Assembly: GCA_019188255.1 (NCBI GenBank)
Contig: JAETXT010000005.1
Location: forward strand, 1,798,001 to 1,862,000
Length of the DNA: 64,000 nt
Direction of reading: 5' to 3'
Origin: Verticillium longisporum
Lineage: Eukaryota; Ascomycota; Sordariomycetes; Glomerellales; Plectosphaerellaceae
The position numbers and the translations under genes are program-made. Shown here piece after piece: positions 10,984-21,292 of the stretch. Below the pieces are notes generated by a model. That model was not told the origin of the DNA and did not search any database. It saw only the letters and a list, made by a program, of their open reading frames with translations. Positions within the stretch are counted from its first letter, which is position 1. Each line of letters opens with the position of its first letter.

Positions 10984-12805
10984 ATGAAGACTGAAGACGG
11001 CATCAACGCCGTAGAGAGCCGTGTTGACGGCTCTCAGGCGGACGTCGACCTCAAGCATGACGGCTCCAACAACATGACAGCCAAGTACGGCGAGACACAT
11101 CGCGGCCTCAAGCCCCGGCACGTCCACCTCATGGCCATCGGTGGCTCCATCGGCGTCGGTCTTTGGGTCGGCATTGGCAGCGTCCTCAGCAAGGCCGGGC
11201 CCCTTTCGCTACTCCTGGGCTACGCCTTCTGGGGTTGCTTCTTCATCTGGCCTCTCTACCTCTGCGTCGCCGAAATGTGCGCCTACCTGCCTGTCCGCGG
11301 GTCCATCTTCACTCTCGCCGCCCGCTTCGTTGACCCAGCCGTTGGCTTCGCCATGGGATGGACATACTTTTCGCCAGTACCATGCTCGTGTGCGTAGAGT
11401 ACAGCGCCGTCGCCACCGTCATGCAGTACTGGGACCGCGACACGAATCCGGCCGCTTGGATCGCCATGGCCATGGTCGTCTGCTTCCTCCTCAACGTCGT
11501 CGCCGTGCGCTGGTTCGGCGAGTCCGAGTTCATCATGGCCTCGACCAAGGTCCTGCTGCTGCTCGGTCTCGTCCTCATCACTCTCATCACCATGTCTGGC
11601 GGTAACCCCCAGGGTGACGCCTACGGCTTCCGCAACTGGGGCGCCGGCGCCATGCACTCGTACTACGCCGAGGGCGGTACCGGCCGTCTGCTCGGCTGGT
11701 GGTCCGTCGTCATCTACGCCGGTTTCACCATTGCCGGCCCCGACATGATCGCCCTCGCTGCCGGAGAGATCCAGAACCCGCGCCGCACCATTCCCCGCGT
11801 CGCCCAGCTCATCTTTTACCGCATCGTCGGTTTCTACGTTGTCGGTGTCCTGGCTGTTGGTATCATCTGCTCCTCGCGCGACCCTCGCCTGGTCGGTGCC
11901 ATCGAGAACGGTGAGCCCGGCGCTGCCGCCAGTCCTTGGGTCATTGGTATCGAGAACCTCGGCATTGGCTTCCTGCCACACCTGATCAACGCCCTGATCA
12001 TGCTTTCCGGATGGTGAGTGAAACCGGCACAACAGTTGTCCAGCCTCAAGTCGGAGGTGCTAACCAGCGTTCAGGTCTTGCGGCAACGCCTACCTCTACT
12101 CTTCCTCCCGCACCCTCTACGGTCTCGCTCGCTGTACGTTTTGCTCCTCCTCTTACCGTCTCGGTTTCCTCTCCGGAACGCCAAACTGACAAAGCTTTCC
12201 TCTTCGCAGCCGGCCAAGCCCCCGCCATCCTCCTCAAGTGCACCAAAGCGGGCGTGCCCATCTACTGCGTCCTCGTCGTCTCGGCCATCACGTGCATCAC
12301 CTTCCTCGTGTCCTCCAACTCGGCCGTCGAGGTCTTCTTCTGGTTCGTCGACCTCACGACGACGGCCCTCATCGCCACCTACACCTTCATGCTCATCACG
12401 TACCTCGGCTTCTACCGCGCCCGCAAGGCCCAGGGCCTCGCCGACCAGTACCTCCCCTACGTCGCGCCCCTGACGCCCTACGCGCCCGTCGTGTCGCTCA
12501 TCTGCGGCTGCACGGCGCTCGTCTTTGTCGGCTTCGACGTCTTCTCGCCCTTTAGCATCCGCGGCTTCATCACCTCCTACTTTGCCCTGCTGTGGGCGGC
12601 CGTCATGTTCGGCGTCGGGCGCTTCCTCGTGTGGAAGCGCGGCGGCAAGATGGGCTTCATCGCGGCCAAGGACGCCCTCCTCAGCGGCAAGGACGAGATT
12701 GACGAGGAGTGCCGCCACTGGGAGGAGGGCGGTATCGAGGAGGTGGAGAAGGCCAGGCTTGCCAAGATGAGCGTTGGCAGGCGGACTTGGGAGAAGATGT
12801 GGTAG
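10984..12805 (+). CDS. Amino-acid permease, APC superfamily, fungal AAT/YAT type (1-nt loss at 11368-11371)
   Basis: Plasma-membrane amino-acid/proton symporter, about 561 aa after bridging. Exons are 10984-12013, 12075-12133 and 12210-12805; the introns have GTGAGT and GTACGT donors. The family signature is clear: GLKPRHVHLMAIGGSIGVGL at TM1, GWTYFF...STMLVCVEYSAVATVMQYW, then GFTIAGPDMIALAAGEIQNP (the TM6 substrate region), and the junction SSRTLYGLAR-SGQAP-CTKAGVP typical of yeast amino-acid permeases. Around 12 membrane segments are apparent. The frame breaks within GWTYF at a TTTT run: one more T gives continuous protein. An in-frame stop (11395-11397) would otherwise truncate it before TM4. 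The start is the first ATG compatible with a short acidic cytosolic tail. Substrate specificity cannot be read from sequence. Confidence 0.88.
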
Positions 12806-13200
12806 AGCGTTTTTGCTTTCTTTTGATTTTGGGAGAGCGTGCGTCCGTAGAGGGTAGACCGATATGACTGTTCATGGTATGCATCCTGTTGTGTTTGGCT
12901 TGCAGGGTGTTAGCAAGCTCGTCGAACCAGTACTTACAGCTTTCTTGTGCTGGAGACTTAAGAATAAAGGACGAGGTTGCACATTGACTTCTTGGTGGAA
13001 GAACAAAAACATGACAGTCACCATGGCATAACTACTGTGAATCTTCCAGGTATCAAATATGATGTACAATAAATCTTCACTCCAGATATCGAGGATCATC
13101 TTCAGCTGCACCATAAAACAGACCTCATGAGCTCATCCCCGAAACGCCCCCGAACACAAACATGCAACACACGGCATGACCCAGACATGGAACCCAACCA
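12806..13200. other. Convergent 3' flanks, no gene
   Basis: 395 bp between the 3' ends of the permease (+) and the transcription factor (-). AT-richer around 12950-13090, with AATAAA-like words. No coding signal. Confidence 0.5.
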
Positions 13201-16200
13201 TTAGACGCCCCAGCCGTTCGACCTCGACCCTGCCGGCCCCATGTTCTCCAAATCCAAACCATACCCGTACCCAAGCACGGCCGACAGTCCCTCCAGCATC
13301 GGCACCGACCCAAAGTGCTCGTCCATGCCGAACATGGGCCCCGCCCCAGGTGGCATCATCATGGGCCCCGGGGCCTTGACATCATCCCCCAGTCCGTGCC
13401 ATCGCCCCCATCGGAGACACGTCCATGGGCGCGGCGCGGGGATCGAACCCGGATGGCCCGGCAGCCGCCGCACCGGGCCCCATCCGCCCCGACGCCGCCG
13501 CAGCAGCGTCCGCCTGCCAGAGCATCTCCCCCCTCTTGACCATTTCATCGTCTGCCCCGCGCCACCCCCCGCCGCCGCCGCCGGGAAACCGCCCGTCAGC
13601 TTCGTCCTCCTCAGCACCGAGCCGCGCGATGGCATGCTCAAAGGCCTCATTGTGGCTGGCGTCGAAGCGCGCCGACGCGCCCCACGTCGACATGTCCTTG
13701 AGCATGGCCATGCCGTCGCCGAGCGCGGCGCGCAGCCGCTCGGTGCGGTTGGCGCCGCGGTGCTCGAGGCACTGCGTCAGCAGCACGAGCAGGCCGACGC
13801 GCAGCGCACTAAACTCGGTGTACGACGCGCGCGGGAGGCCGATGGTGCCGTGCAGCTGGCGGCACTTGACGACTATGTCGAGGGCGGCGTCGACGCTGTC
13901 GGCCACGAGCGCGGCGCGGCGCTGTGGATTGCGCGACGGCCCGCTGTTGCGGTGTGCGGCCGAGCCGGAGCCTGCTGTGCCGGGGGGGTCTGTCGCTGTG
14001 GGGGAGCCGGTGCTTGCGTTGCCGGCGAGAGCCCCGCGCGGCGTGATAAAGAGGCGGCCGGCGTACATGCGCACGTGGCAGTACTCGAGGCGCAGGTGGA
14101 TGGCGGCGCGCGATACGGGGGCCGTCGGGTCGCGGTCGGCGTCTTTGCAGAAGGGCCCGGAGGGTAGAGAGCGCCACCAGGTTTGCAGCTCATCCTTAGT
14201 GTCGACGAGGCGGGCGAGGGCTGTGAAGATGGCTTGCTTGTCATAGGTTTTAAAGGTGGAACTGCGAGCTGTCAGTTTCGTTCATTGCCGCTAGGGGACG
14301 AGTCACTTACATCTCATGGGCTATCCTCGCGAGCTCGCGGTTGAGGTGCAGCGTCGCGAGGAGGTAGATGGTGTTCTGGGGGCCAGGGCCCGGCCAGATT
14401 TCAGGGCGGTCAACGGGAAGTTCTGCGTCGATATCGCTCATGGCAATGGAGATGGGACGGCCATGGAAGGTGCCGATGCGCCTTGAAGTACTCTGTTAGC
14501 TGTTGCTGCACCCCGAGATCATGGTTGTCAAAGTACATAGGGAGGTTGAGCACATACTTTTCAATGGTGCAGGCCGTCCACCAAACCCTGTTCCGCGTCT
14601 CGCGAACGACCTGGTCGAGGCCGTTGTTCGGATGTTTCCTGTGCATGCCGTTTCGGATCGCCAGCTTGACGGCTAGATTGAAATAGGTATACGAAAGACC
14701 CGAAGGGTCCAGAGGCAGGGTATAGAGACCGATGAGCAAGATTGCCTGGACGCTCTCAAGCGACGCAATGGTGATGACATCGGGTACGAGGCCAGGCCTG
14801 CTGGTACATCTTGACGCCGACCGAGTCTTCCGAAAAGGGGCTTGGGTCATCAGTCTTGTCGTGGGGCGAATCGAGGTAGGCGTATTGGGTGCCAATGGCG
14901 AAGACGGTGAACATGATGCAGACAGTGGGAACGTCGCGGCGGGTGAGTGACGTGGGGTTCTCGTATACGGCGTCGAGGCGTTTGGCGAGCCATGTGCGGT
15001 CGACGTAGAAGTAGTTCGTCTCGGCGTAGGTGAAGAACGCACGCACGAGAAAATCGACAATGTAGCGCGGCGGCAGCGCCGAGAGGAGGACGGCCGTGTC
15101 TGACGACGACTGGAGCTCTTCTGCTCGGTAGAACTCCTTGATCTTGGGAGCATCGGGGGCGTCCTGATTCGAGTCTGTCAGATTCAACGAGAGATATGTG
15201 ATGGGAGGCCAAGCACAGGGTGGTGGTGGGAGAAAAGGCCACTCGACTTACCGTCCGATAGGGCCCGCACTTCTCGATCCAATTCTTAATCCTCATGGAA
15301 AAATTCCAATGTGAGAATTCGCCAGAGTAGTCTACTCCTGTTAGCATGCTTCATCTCCTTTCCCTTCCCAGCACCACGAAACGGGGGATGGCACGTACGC
15401 GTGACATTGTTCTCCAATGGCTGAACCGTGATATCATCGTCGACCTTGATGTACTCGGAGGCATTGGAATCCGTCTCGATGTCCCCCTCCCTGCTGCCCT
15501 GTGCAACACCACCACCACCACCATCCTCACGCCTCTCACGCGAGCTGAGCCGTCTCCTCTCAAGCGTCTTCCCTGTCGTGCCCAGTGCTGGCGGCGGGCC
15601 GTGGCCTGGTCCGCTGCGTTCCTGGTCGAGCGAGTCGGCGAGCCCCTGCAGCGTCTGCGCGTCGAGGCTGATGTTGCCGACAAAGTGGACAAGCAGCCGC
15701 TCCATATTGGAGGCGCGCTGGCGCAGCTCTGCATCACCCTGCTCTGGGGATGATGCGTGGCGGGACGCCGCCGCGCTGGGGGTCTGTCAGCTTGGTGTCT
15801 TTGCAGGCCGACATGGCGGGTTGCAGATGATGAGTATCAAGGGTGGTAGGATGGTTTGTGAGAGTCGAGATGGGTAAGCTCAGGCACAGAGCATGAGGTG
15901 GGCATCAAGAGATAGGGTGAGCATCAAGAGAGAGGGTCAAAAGCAAGACGACAGAAAAAAAAGTACGCACCGTCCAGGGCTCCCCCTTCGCGCCGAAAAG
16001 GCCGGCTTCGAAAACTCACACTGCCGCTGGAAATGCGTGCACCGCCGACATGGCACGCCGCCTTCACACTTTTCCTTCATGCGGCGACACCCATCGCATC
16101 TATGAGACGGAGATTCTGTCAGCAGCGGTTCGCAGTTTCACGCGGACGGTACTCCATCAAAAAACCAAACACCCCATCCCTGCGAGGCCCCCTCCGGAGG

Positions 16201-16527
16201 GGAACCGGGGGACCTTGAGGCTCCACCGGCATCGGCGCACCTAAGGGGGGGGGATGAGATAGAAAGACGGAGAGAGAAGAAAAGCGAAACGCACGCTCTC
16301 GCCGACCGCTGCCGGTTGCCATCCGCTACCCTGCGCGGCCTCGTCTTGGTCTTTTTCGGCCGGAGCCCTTCGTCATCTTGCGCCGGTGTCGGGGCGGCCG
16401 GGAGCGGTTGTTGTTGTGGCGGTGGTAGCGGTGGATGTGGGTGCCGTTGCGACTGCTGCTGCTGCATGGCATGCGCCGGCTGCGCAGCCTCCGTCGATTG
16501 CGCCGGGGGCTGCTTGGGTGAGAACAT
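13201..16527 (-). CDS. Zn(II)2Cys6 fungal transcription factor (two frame shifts)
   Basis: Nuclear regulator of about 888 aa in seven exons: 16527-16295, 16099-15971, 15775-15399, 15337-15252, 15163-14558, 14481-14311 and 14261-13201. The binuclear cluster is CDGCRRMKEKCEGGVPCRRC...C, spacing CX2CX6CX5CX2CX6C, with basic residues before it (RPRRVADGNRQRSARA). A fungal-specific middle-homology domain follows (YIVDFLVRAFFTYAETNYF, ESVQAILLIGLYTLPLD, VWWTACTIEK-RIGTFHGRPIS). The C-terminus is Gly/Pro/Met-rich. The N-terminus is Gln/Pro-rich. ATG 16527 is chosen because upstream frame is a TG microsatellite with no ATG. Frame breaks at about 14789-14799 (MYQQA / LVPDVIT) and 13393-13402 (PMGAM / GLGDDVK) each fit two lost bases in GCC or GGG runs. 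The nearest gene, a permease, is convergent, so a regulatory link is only speculative. Confidence 0.85.
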
Positions 16528-16540
16528 GGCAGCCCGGATA

Positions 16541-16560
16541 TGTGTGTGTGTGTGTGTGTG
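16541..16560. repeat. (TG)10 dinucleotide microsatellite
   Basis: Perfect TG repeat followed by CCCCC and a GTGCCT hexamer repeated three times, just upstream of the chosen ATG of the Zn2Cys6 gene. Likely length-variable 5' leader sequence. Confidence 0.9.
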
Positions 16561-19390
16561 TCCCCCGTGTGTCTGTGCCTGTGCCTGTGCCTCTGTAGAT
16601 TGTGATGGAACAGAGGGGGAGCTGTATTGCGCGCTCACAACCGACAACGCCGGGCCGGTCGCAGCGGGAACAGAAACTGGTGCGGGGGGGCAAAGAGAGA
16701 GTGAGAGGAAAGGAAGATAGGCAAGGGCCAGGAGATTTGTTCTCGAAGCAGGTTGAGCACCCGATCGACTGCGTATGAGGGCGACGAACCCCCTCTTCTT
16801 TTTTCCCAGCCTCTGATCTAGCGCTGGTCCGGCTGGTCCACCTTAGGTCATTGAGGAGACGATACGCCGCACTCGGGGGAGGGCGCGCAGCTTCGTAACG
16901 CGGGGAAACCCTGCTGAACAAGTAGTTCCCAGCTAACTGTTATCGCCGTCTTGAGGTGAGGATCCCCCTGATGGAACCTCGGGGCACATGGCACAGCTAC
17001 ATGTACTCCAAAGCCACGCGAGTCAGTCTCGTTGCTCCAATCGAACTGCAGATCACAAACGCACTGCGGACCGGGTGTGTGCTGCCGGAATCCTTATCTA
17101 ACAGCGAACAACGGGGTTCCATCCGAACTTGGTCCTCTGGCTCCAGATCTTTATTAGCGTTCTCCATGACCAGCAGACCGATAACTGAATCACATACCAA
17201 TGGACCAAGAGGTGAGTAACACAGGTGGGTGGCACACAGCGGCCCGTTGTGTAGGTGAAGTGCATGTTGCAATTGACCCCGGCCTCTGACTACCGCCCAG
17301 ACAGGACTAGCACCCAGACAAGAGTGACAAACAAACCAGCAATTGACAATGACAACGTTCAAAATGACAAACCAAAACCCAAAACAACTCCGGCGCCCTT
17401 ATAACTTGCGCTCCTTCAGGGTATCGAACCATCGAAACGCCCATATTCCAGCTGCATCGTATCCCGAACATTACAATGACAACGGACCTGAGTCGAGGCC
17501 CAGCGATCGAGAGCATCTAGCGGCGGGCGCTGTGACTCCACGCCCGGTCAAAGGCCCTCAAGTTCTCTCTGGCGTCGCGTTCGTGCGACCCGCTCGACGA
17601 TGTGCCGGTGACGTAGAAACTAGCACGAGTGTTCTGATCTTGTCGCCACCGCTCAATGGAGTAGCTGTTGGAACCGTCGCGTCTGCCACCATTTGTTGCG
17701 GTGGCAATCGAGTAGTGCGATCCTCTGGGCGGCGAGGTCAGCTTCATGATCCTCATATGGCAGTGAGCAAGACTTACTGGGTGTGCACGGAGTGAGGCAT
17801 GGCGGCTGGTATGGACGATATGAAAGCGTCGATGGCGGATAGGCTGCTTCTCGTTGAAATCGTGGATAAGCTGTGCTTGCAGTGAGACGGCACTGGAAGT
17901 TCTTTTCTCAAGTAGACGATGATGATGAAGCAATCCGTTGGTCAAGCAAGAGCAAGAGCAAGCGTCCATCTGTTATATAGCCGAAGAGGGAACGAAGCAT
18001 ACCTTGCATTCTGCGTTGTGAAGCGTATTTACCAGCGTCATTGTTCAGTCGTATCCCAGACATGGAAGTAGACAATAGGGTGAGCAGTGGTCCGTCACTT
18101 GACGACAGCTTCCGACTGTCACCGAAATGTATTCAGCGAACTACGCCATCCACGGCGACCCAGAACCAGAAAAGGGCGAACAGCATGCGGATAATGAGAC
18201 CAGCTACTACAAAACTGCTGCGCAACTGGTGGGTGGCGACTCACGATCCCCTGATTGCGTATTGGCGAATGACAAAAACGGAAGGGGGTGAGAAGAGTAA
18301 GAAAGTCATGCATGACACCAGCAAGGGCCTGGCAGGAAAGGGGAGCTCATTCCGCAACGCGCCTCTACGGGCCCAGGAAAGCAGGGTTCTTTCTCCGCGA
18401 AAGAAGGCGGTCGTTGAAGGCGTCGGTGTGTTTGACATTTCGAGGCGTGGTTCGTGGGAAAGACGCCATCTCCGTGGTCGGGTCAAGGATTTCTGTACGA
18501 CATCGGTTCATGGCAAGGGTTAGGCTAGTAGGATGGAGGTATTCGCTGCGTGGGGTCAAGGATGGGCCTGGACGAAGTGTCAAAGGGTGGACAAGATTAA
18601 ACAGGGCGGTTACTGGGTGGTAAAGATTTGGCCTCAGCGCGTTGTCTCGGCGCGCGATGACTTGGCTTGGCCGGTGCCGCAATCTGGAAGAAGACGCGCC
18701 ATCGAGCTCGTGACCGCATACATGTCGCGGTAAAGAATTTCGGTAACCATTCAACTTCGGTGACGTGGGGCCGATCTCGGCTGGTTTGCTTTGCTTTCTG
18801 GCACGAACGGCATGGTCGAGCAATGCGAAGCGTGTTGACGTGCTTCATTGATTCGTGCTTGGTTGCTCGTCAGGTGCGGCGCGCGTGGTCGGATTCAAAT
18901 TTGTGGCGATGCTGGTTTGGATGATTTGCAGGTCACAAGTCAGGCACGGCGAAGGGCAGTGCTGCCGGGCCATGGATGATTGGCACGCTGCACAGTTGTT
19001 GTCGGGGAACGCATTGCTATGCCGCAGGGGGTTGCTGATCTTCCGGATTGGTGTGCGGTCGATCTTCAAAAGCCAAGCATACGACCCGTGGAGAATGGAT
19101 TCGCTGGTATGAAAGTGGAATATGGCGTCGCTTGTTGAAGATGACAAGATGCGAAGGGGGAATGGCAGACAAGGGCGGGAGTGTCATAGGGCCGTCGCCG
19201 AACCGGATTCGTTTCTCCTTTTCCCCCCCCCCCGGTTTGATGCCTCGCAATCCATCGTACGATGGAGAGTGTGTGTGTGTCGGTGTCGCTGCTGGCAAGG
19301 CGGCTGAATGATAAGTCAACGACAGTCTTGCTGATGGTTGTGGTGTGGGCAAAAAGTGTATTTGTCCATCGTGCTGCAATGAAGGTACTG

Positions 19391-19425
19391 TGCCTACCTA
19401 CCTACCTTACCTAGGTAGGTGGGTA
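19391..19425. repeat. CTACCT/AGGTAG palindromic cluster
   Basis: Tandem CTAC units run into ACCTAGGT and then GTAGGTGGGTAG, forming an imperfect inverted repeat. Related clusters occur at 19627-19661, 26514-26534 and 52957-52988, all outside genes. Confidence 0.7.
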
Positions 19426-19626
19426 GTTTACCTTCCCCAGCCACCTGCCTGCCTTCCTGATCTCGGAAAAACAAAGGAAAGGGGGGTGAGCTTGGGCAGG
19501 AACGACCAAGTTTGCCTTCATCAGAGCCATCCATCCCATCCATGCGTGCGAATGGAAGCAGGTGCATCCCAAAGCGAACAGCACCAGAGCCCAAAGGCAA
19601 GTGGAGAAACTACCGTACCCGTCCTT

Positions 19627-19661
19627 GCTAGCTACCTACCTTAGGTAAGATAAGGTAGGTA
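19627..19661. repeat. CTACCT/AGGTAG palindromic cluster
   Basis: Second copy type: GCTACCTACCTTAGGTAAG followed by ATAAGGTAGGTAC, an inverted repeat able to pair with itself. A weaker relative lies at 19731-19760 (GCTACCTTGGGTACC...AAGGTAGGC). Confidence 0.65.
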
Positions 19662-21292
19662 CAGCAGCTGAGATGACAATGCCTTGTTGTTCGTTTCATT
19701 GTTTCATCCCGCCCATCCAGCAACTAGCGGCTACCTTGGGTACCTAATAAGGTAGGCAGGAGCAGCAACTGACAGGATCAGTGAACGGGAGGGACAGGGC
19801 AGGGCAGGCAGAGGAGGCAGGATCTCCCCCGCCCTACAACCAACCCATGCCTGAGCCCGTTAGTGCCTTCCGGACCGAACGGCTCGGGCTGTTCGTTGCC
19901 TTACCCTAGAGGCTTCACTGTGGCTGTGTATCATCCATTACCTACCCTCTCCGTCTCGTTGCTAGACTAGTGATCGTCGATCGAGTCTGTTCCACTTCAT
20001 TTGGCCTGGTCAAGGATACCAATGTGATGCCAGCAGACGCGATACGACACATTGCAACGGACTGGAGACAGACATGAAGGCTCGCCTGTTGTGACTGGCT
20101 CGACAGACCCGAGCTTCCGGTGTCGTGAGAAAGCTTCTTCTGCAATAGCGGCAGGCAAATCACCAGTCCCAGCAAACTGGACAAAGGTGACTCGAACAAC
20201 AGCGAGCCACGTCAAGTTGCCTACATTGACGCAACACCATCGGACGAAACGTCACCATCACTACTTGGATTCGGAAGTGAGAGAGACAGAGAAGAAGAAA
20301 GGCGGTGGCCCCTTGTATTGGTTCTCGACACATCTTACAGATCACGGATCACAGGCCTCCGGGCTGTGCTCATGTCTCTGTCTCTCTCTGTGACGCCATA
20401 GACACTGGCGATTTTCGTTGTGGATTATCTCCCCGCCATTTCAGTTGTCGCATCATTGCACTGCACACGACGACATGCTTGCTGCCAGCAGCAAGGCGCA
20501 GCAAGCAAGCACAAGGCTCAATCACCCCTGTCCGCACCACGACCTGCCCCACGACAGAGAGACAGCCCTGACAGCATCGTCCCGGGCCATACTTTGGTCA
20601 TTTCTTCCAGTTCCATTGACCTCGCCAGCCCCTCTCGCCTTTCTATCACCCAGTCACAGGCCAGCCACTTGGCCAGGGTCGTCCGTGGTTTTCGGCCATT
20701 ATTCAACCTTTCGTACCACCTTGCGGCCCCCCCCAAAGCTGAACATTTCGAAATCCTCCCAGCTCTTTTTGGCCCCCATACCCCTCTCTCCCTCCAAGGA
20801 CCACCGCCCACCCTCTTCATGGCGCTGCTTGCCTCGTGGGTCGCGGGTCGCGCACCAGTTCTGGAACTGGATCCAGGCCTTGGCCTTCGAGCCCGACCAT
20901 GCGTCTCCCATCATTGCTTAAGCCTACCCGAATCACGCATCCATCCACAAGGCTTGACAGAGGAGCCAACCCAGTCGTAGGTCACACCCCGGTGGCCTCC
21001 CCCGTCTCGTCAGCAAGCGCCGAACATCCATACACACACACTCAAACACAAGCGCGCGCACACAACTAGACCTCCGTCACTTTTCCGTGGGATCCAAGGC
21101 TCCTATAACCCGTGTGACCCGCCACCCTACTCTTCCGAACGAGTTCCAGCCTCATTATCCCGTCCTCTCCATTTGTGATCACCTTGAGTTGAACTCTTCT
21201 GAACTCGCCCCCCCATCTTCGCGATACGCTGGTCTCCCACTTACATCATCGCATTGGCTCGCACCTCGAACAACGAACCTCGCCTTCCCAAC

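Larger units (their letters stand above)
16528..21292. other. Long intergenic interval, no gene seen
   Basis: About 4.8 kb between the divergent transcription factor and ankyrin gene. Open stretches on both strands (for example 17343-17795 and 17517-17969, which mirror each other) have no family character. It contains three clusters of CCTACCTAGGTAGG-like palindromic sequence (19391-19425, 19627-19661 and 19731-19760). The 1 kb before 21293 is pyrimidine- and CA-rich and is probably the ankyrin gene leader. Confidence 0.5.

Noticed and set aside
14756..15153. Treating the two overlapping minus-strand frames of the Zn2Cys6 gene as two genes
   Set aside because: Together they form one continuous middle-homology domain, so one gene with a base loss is simpler.
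17343..17969. Mirrored open frames on both strands (150 codons each)
   Set aside because: They overlap in opposite directions, lack family features and splice signals, and sit in a long intergenic interval; most likely chance openness in GC-rich DNA.
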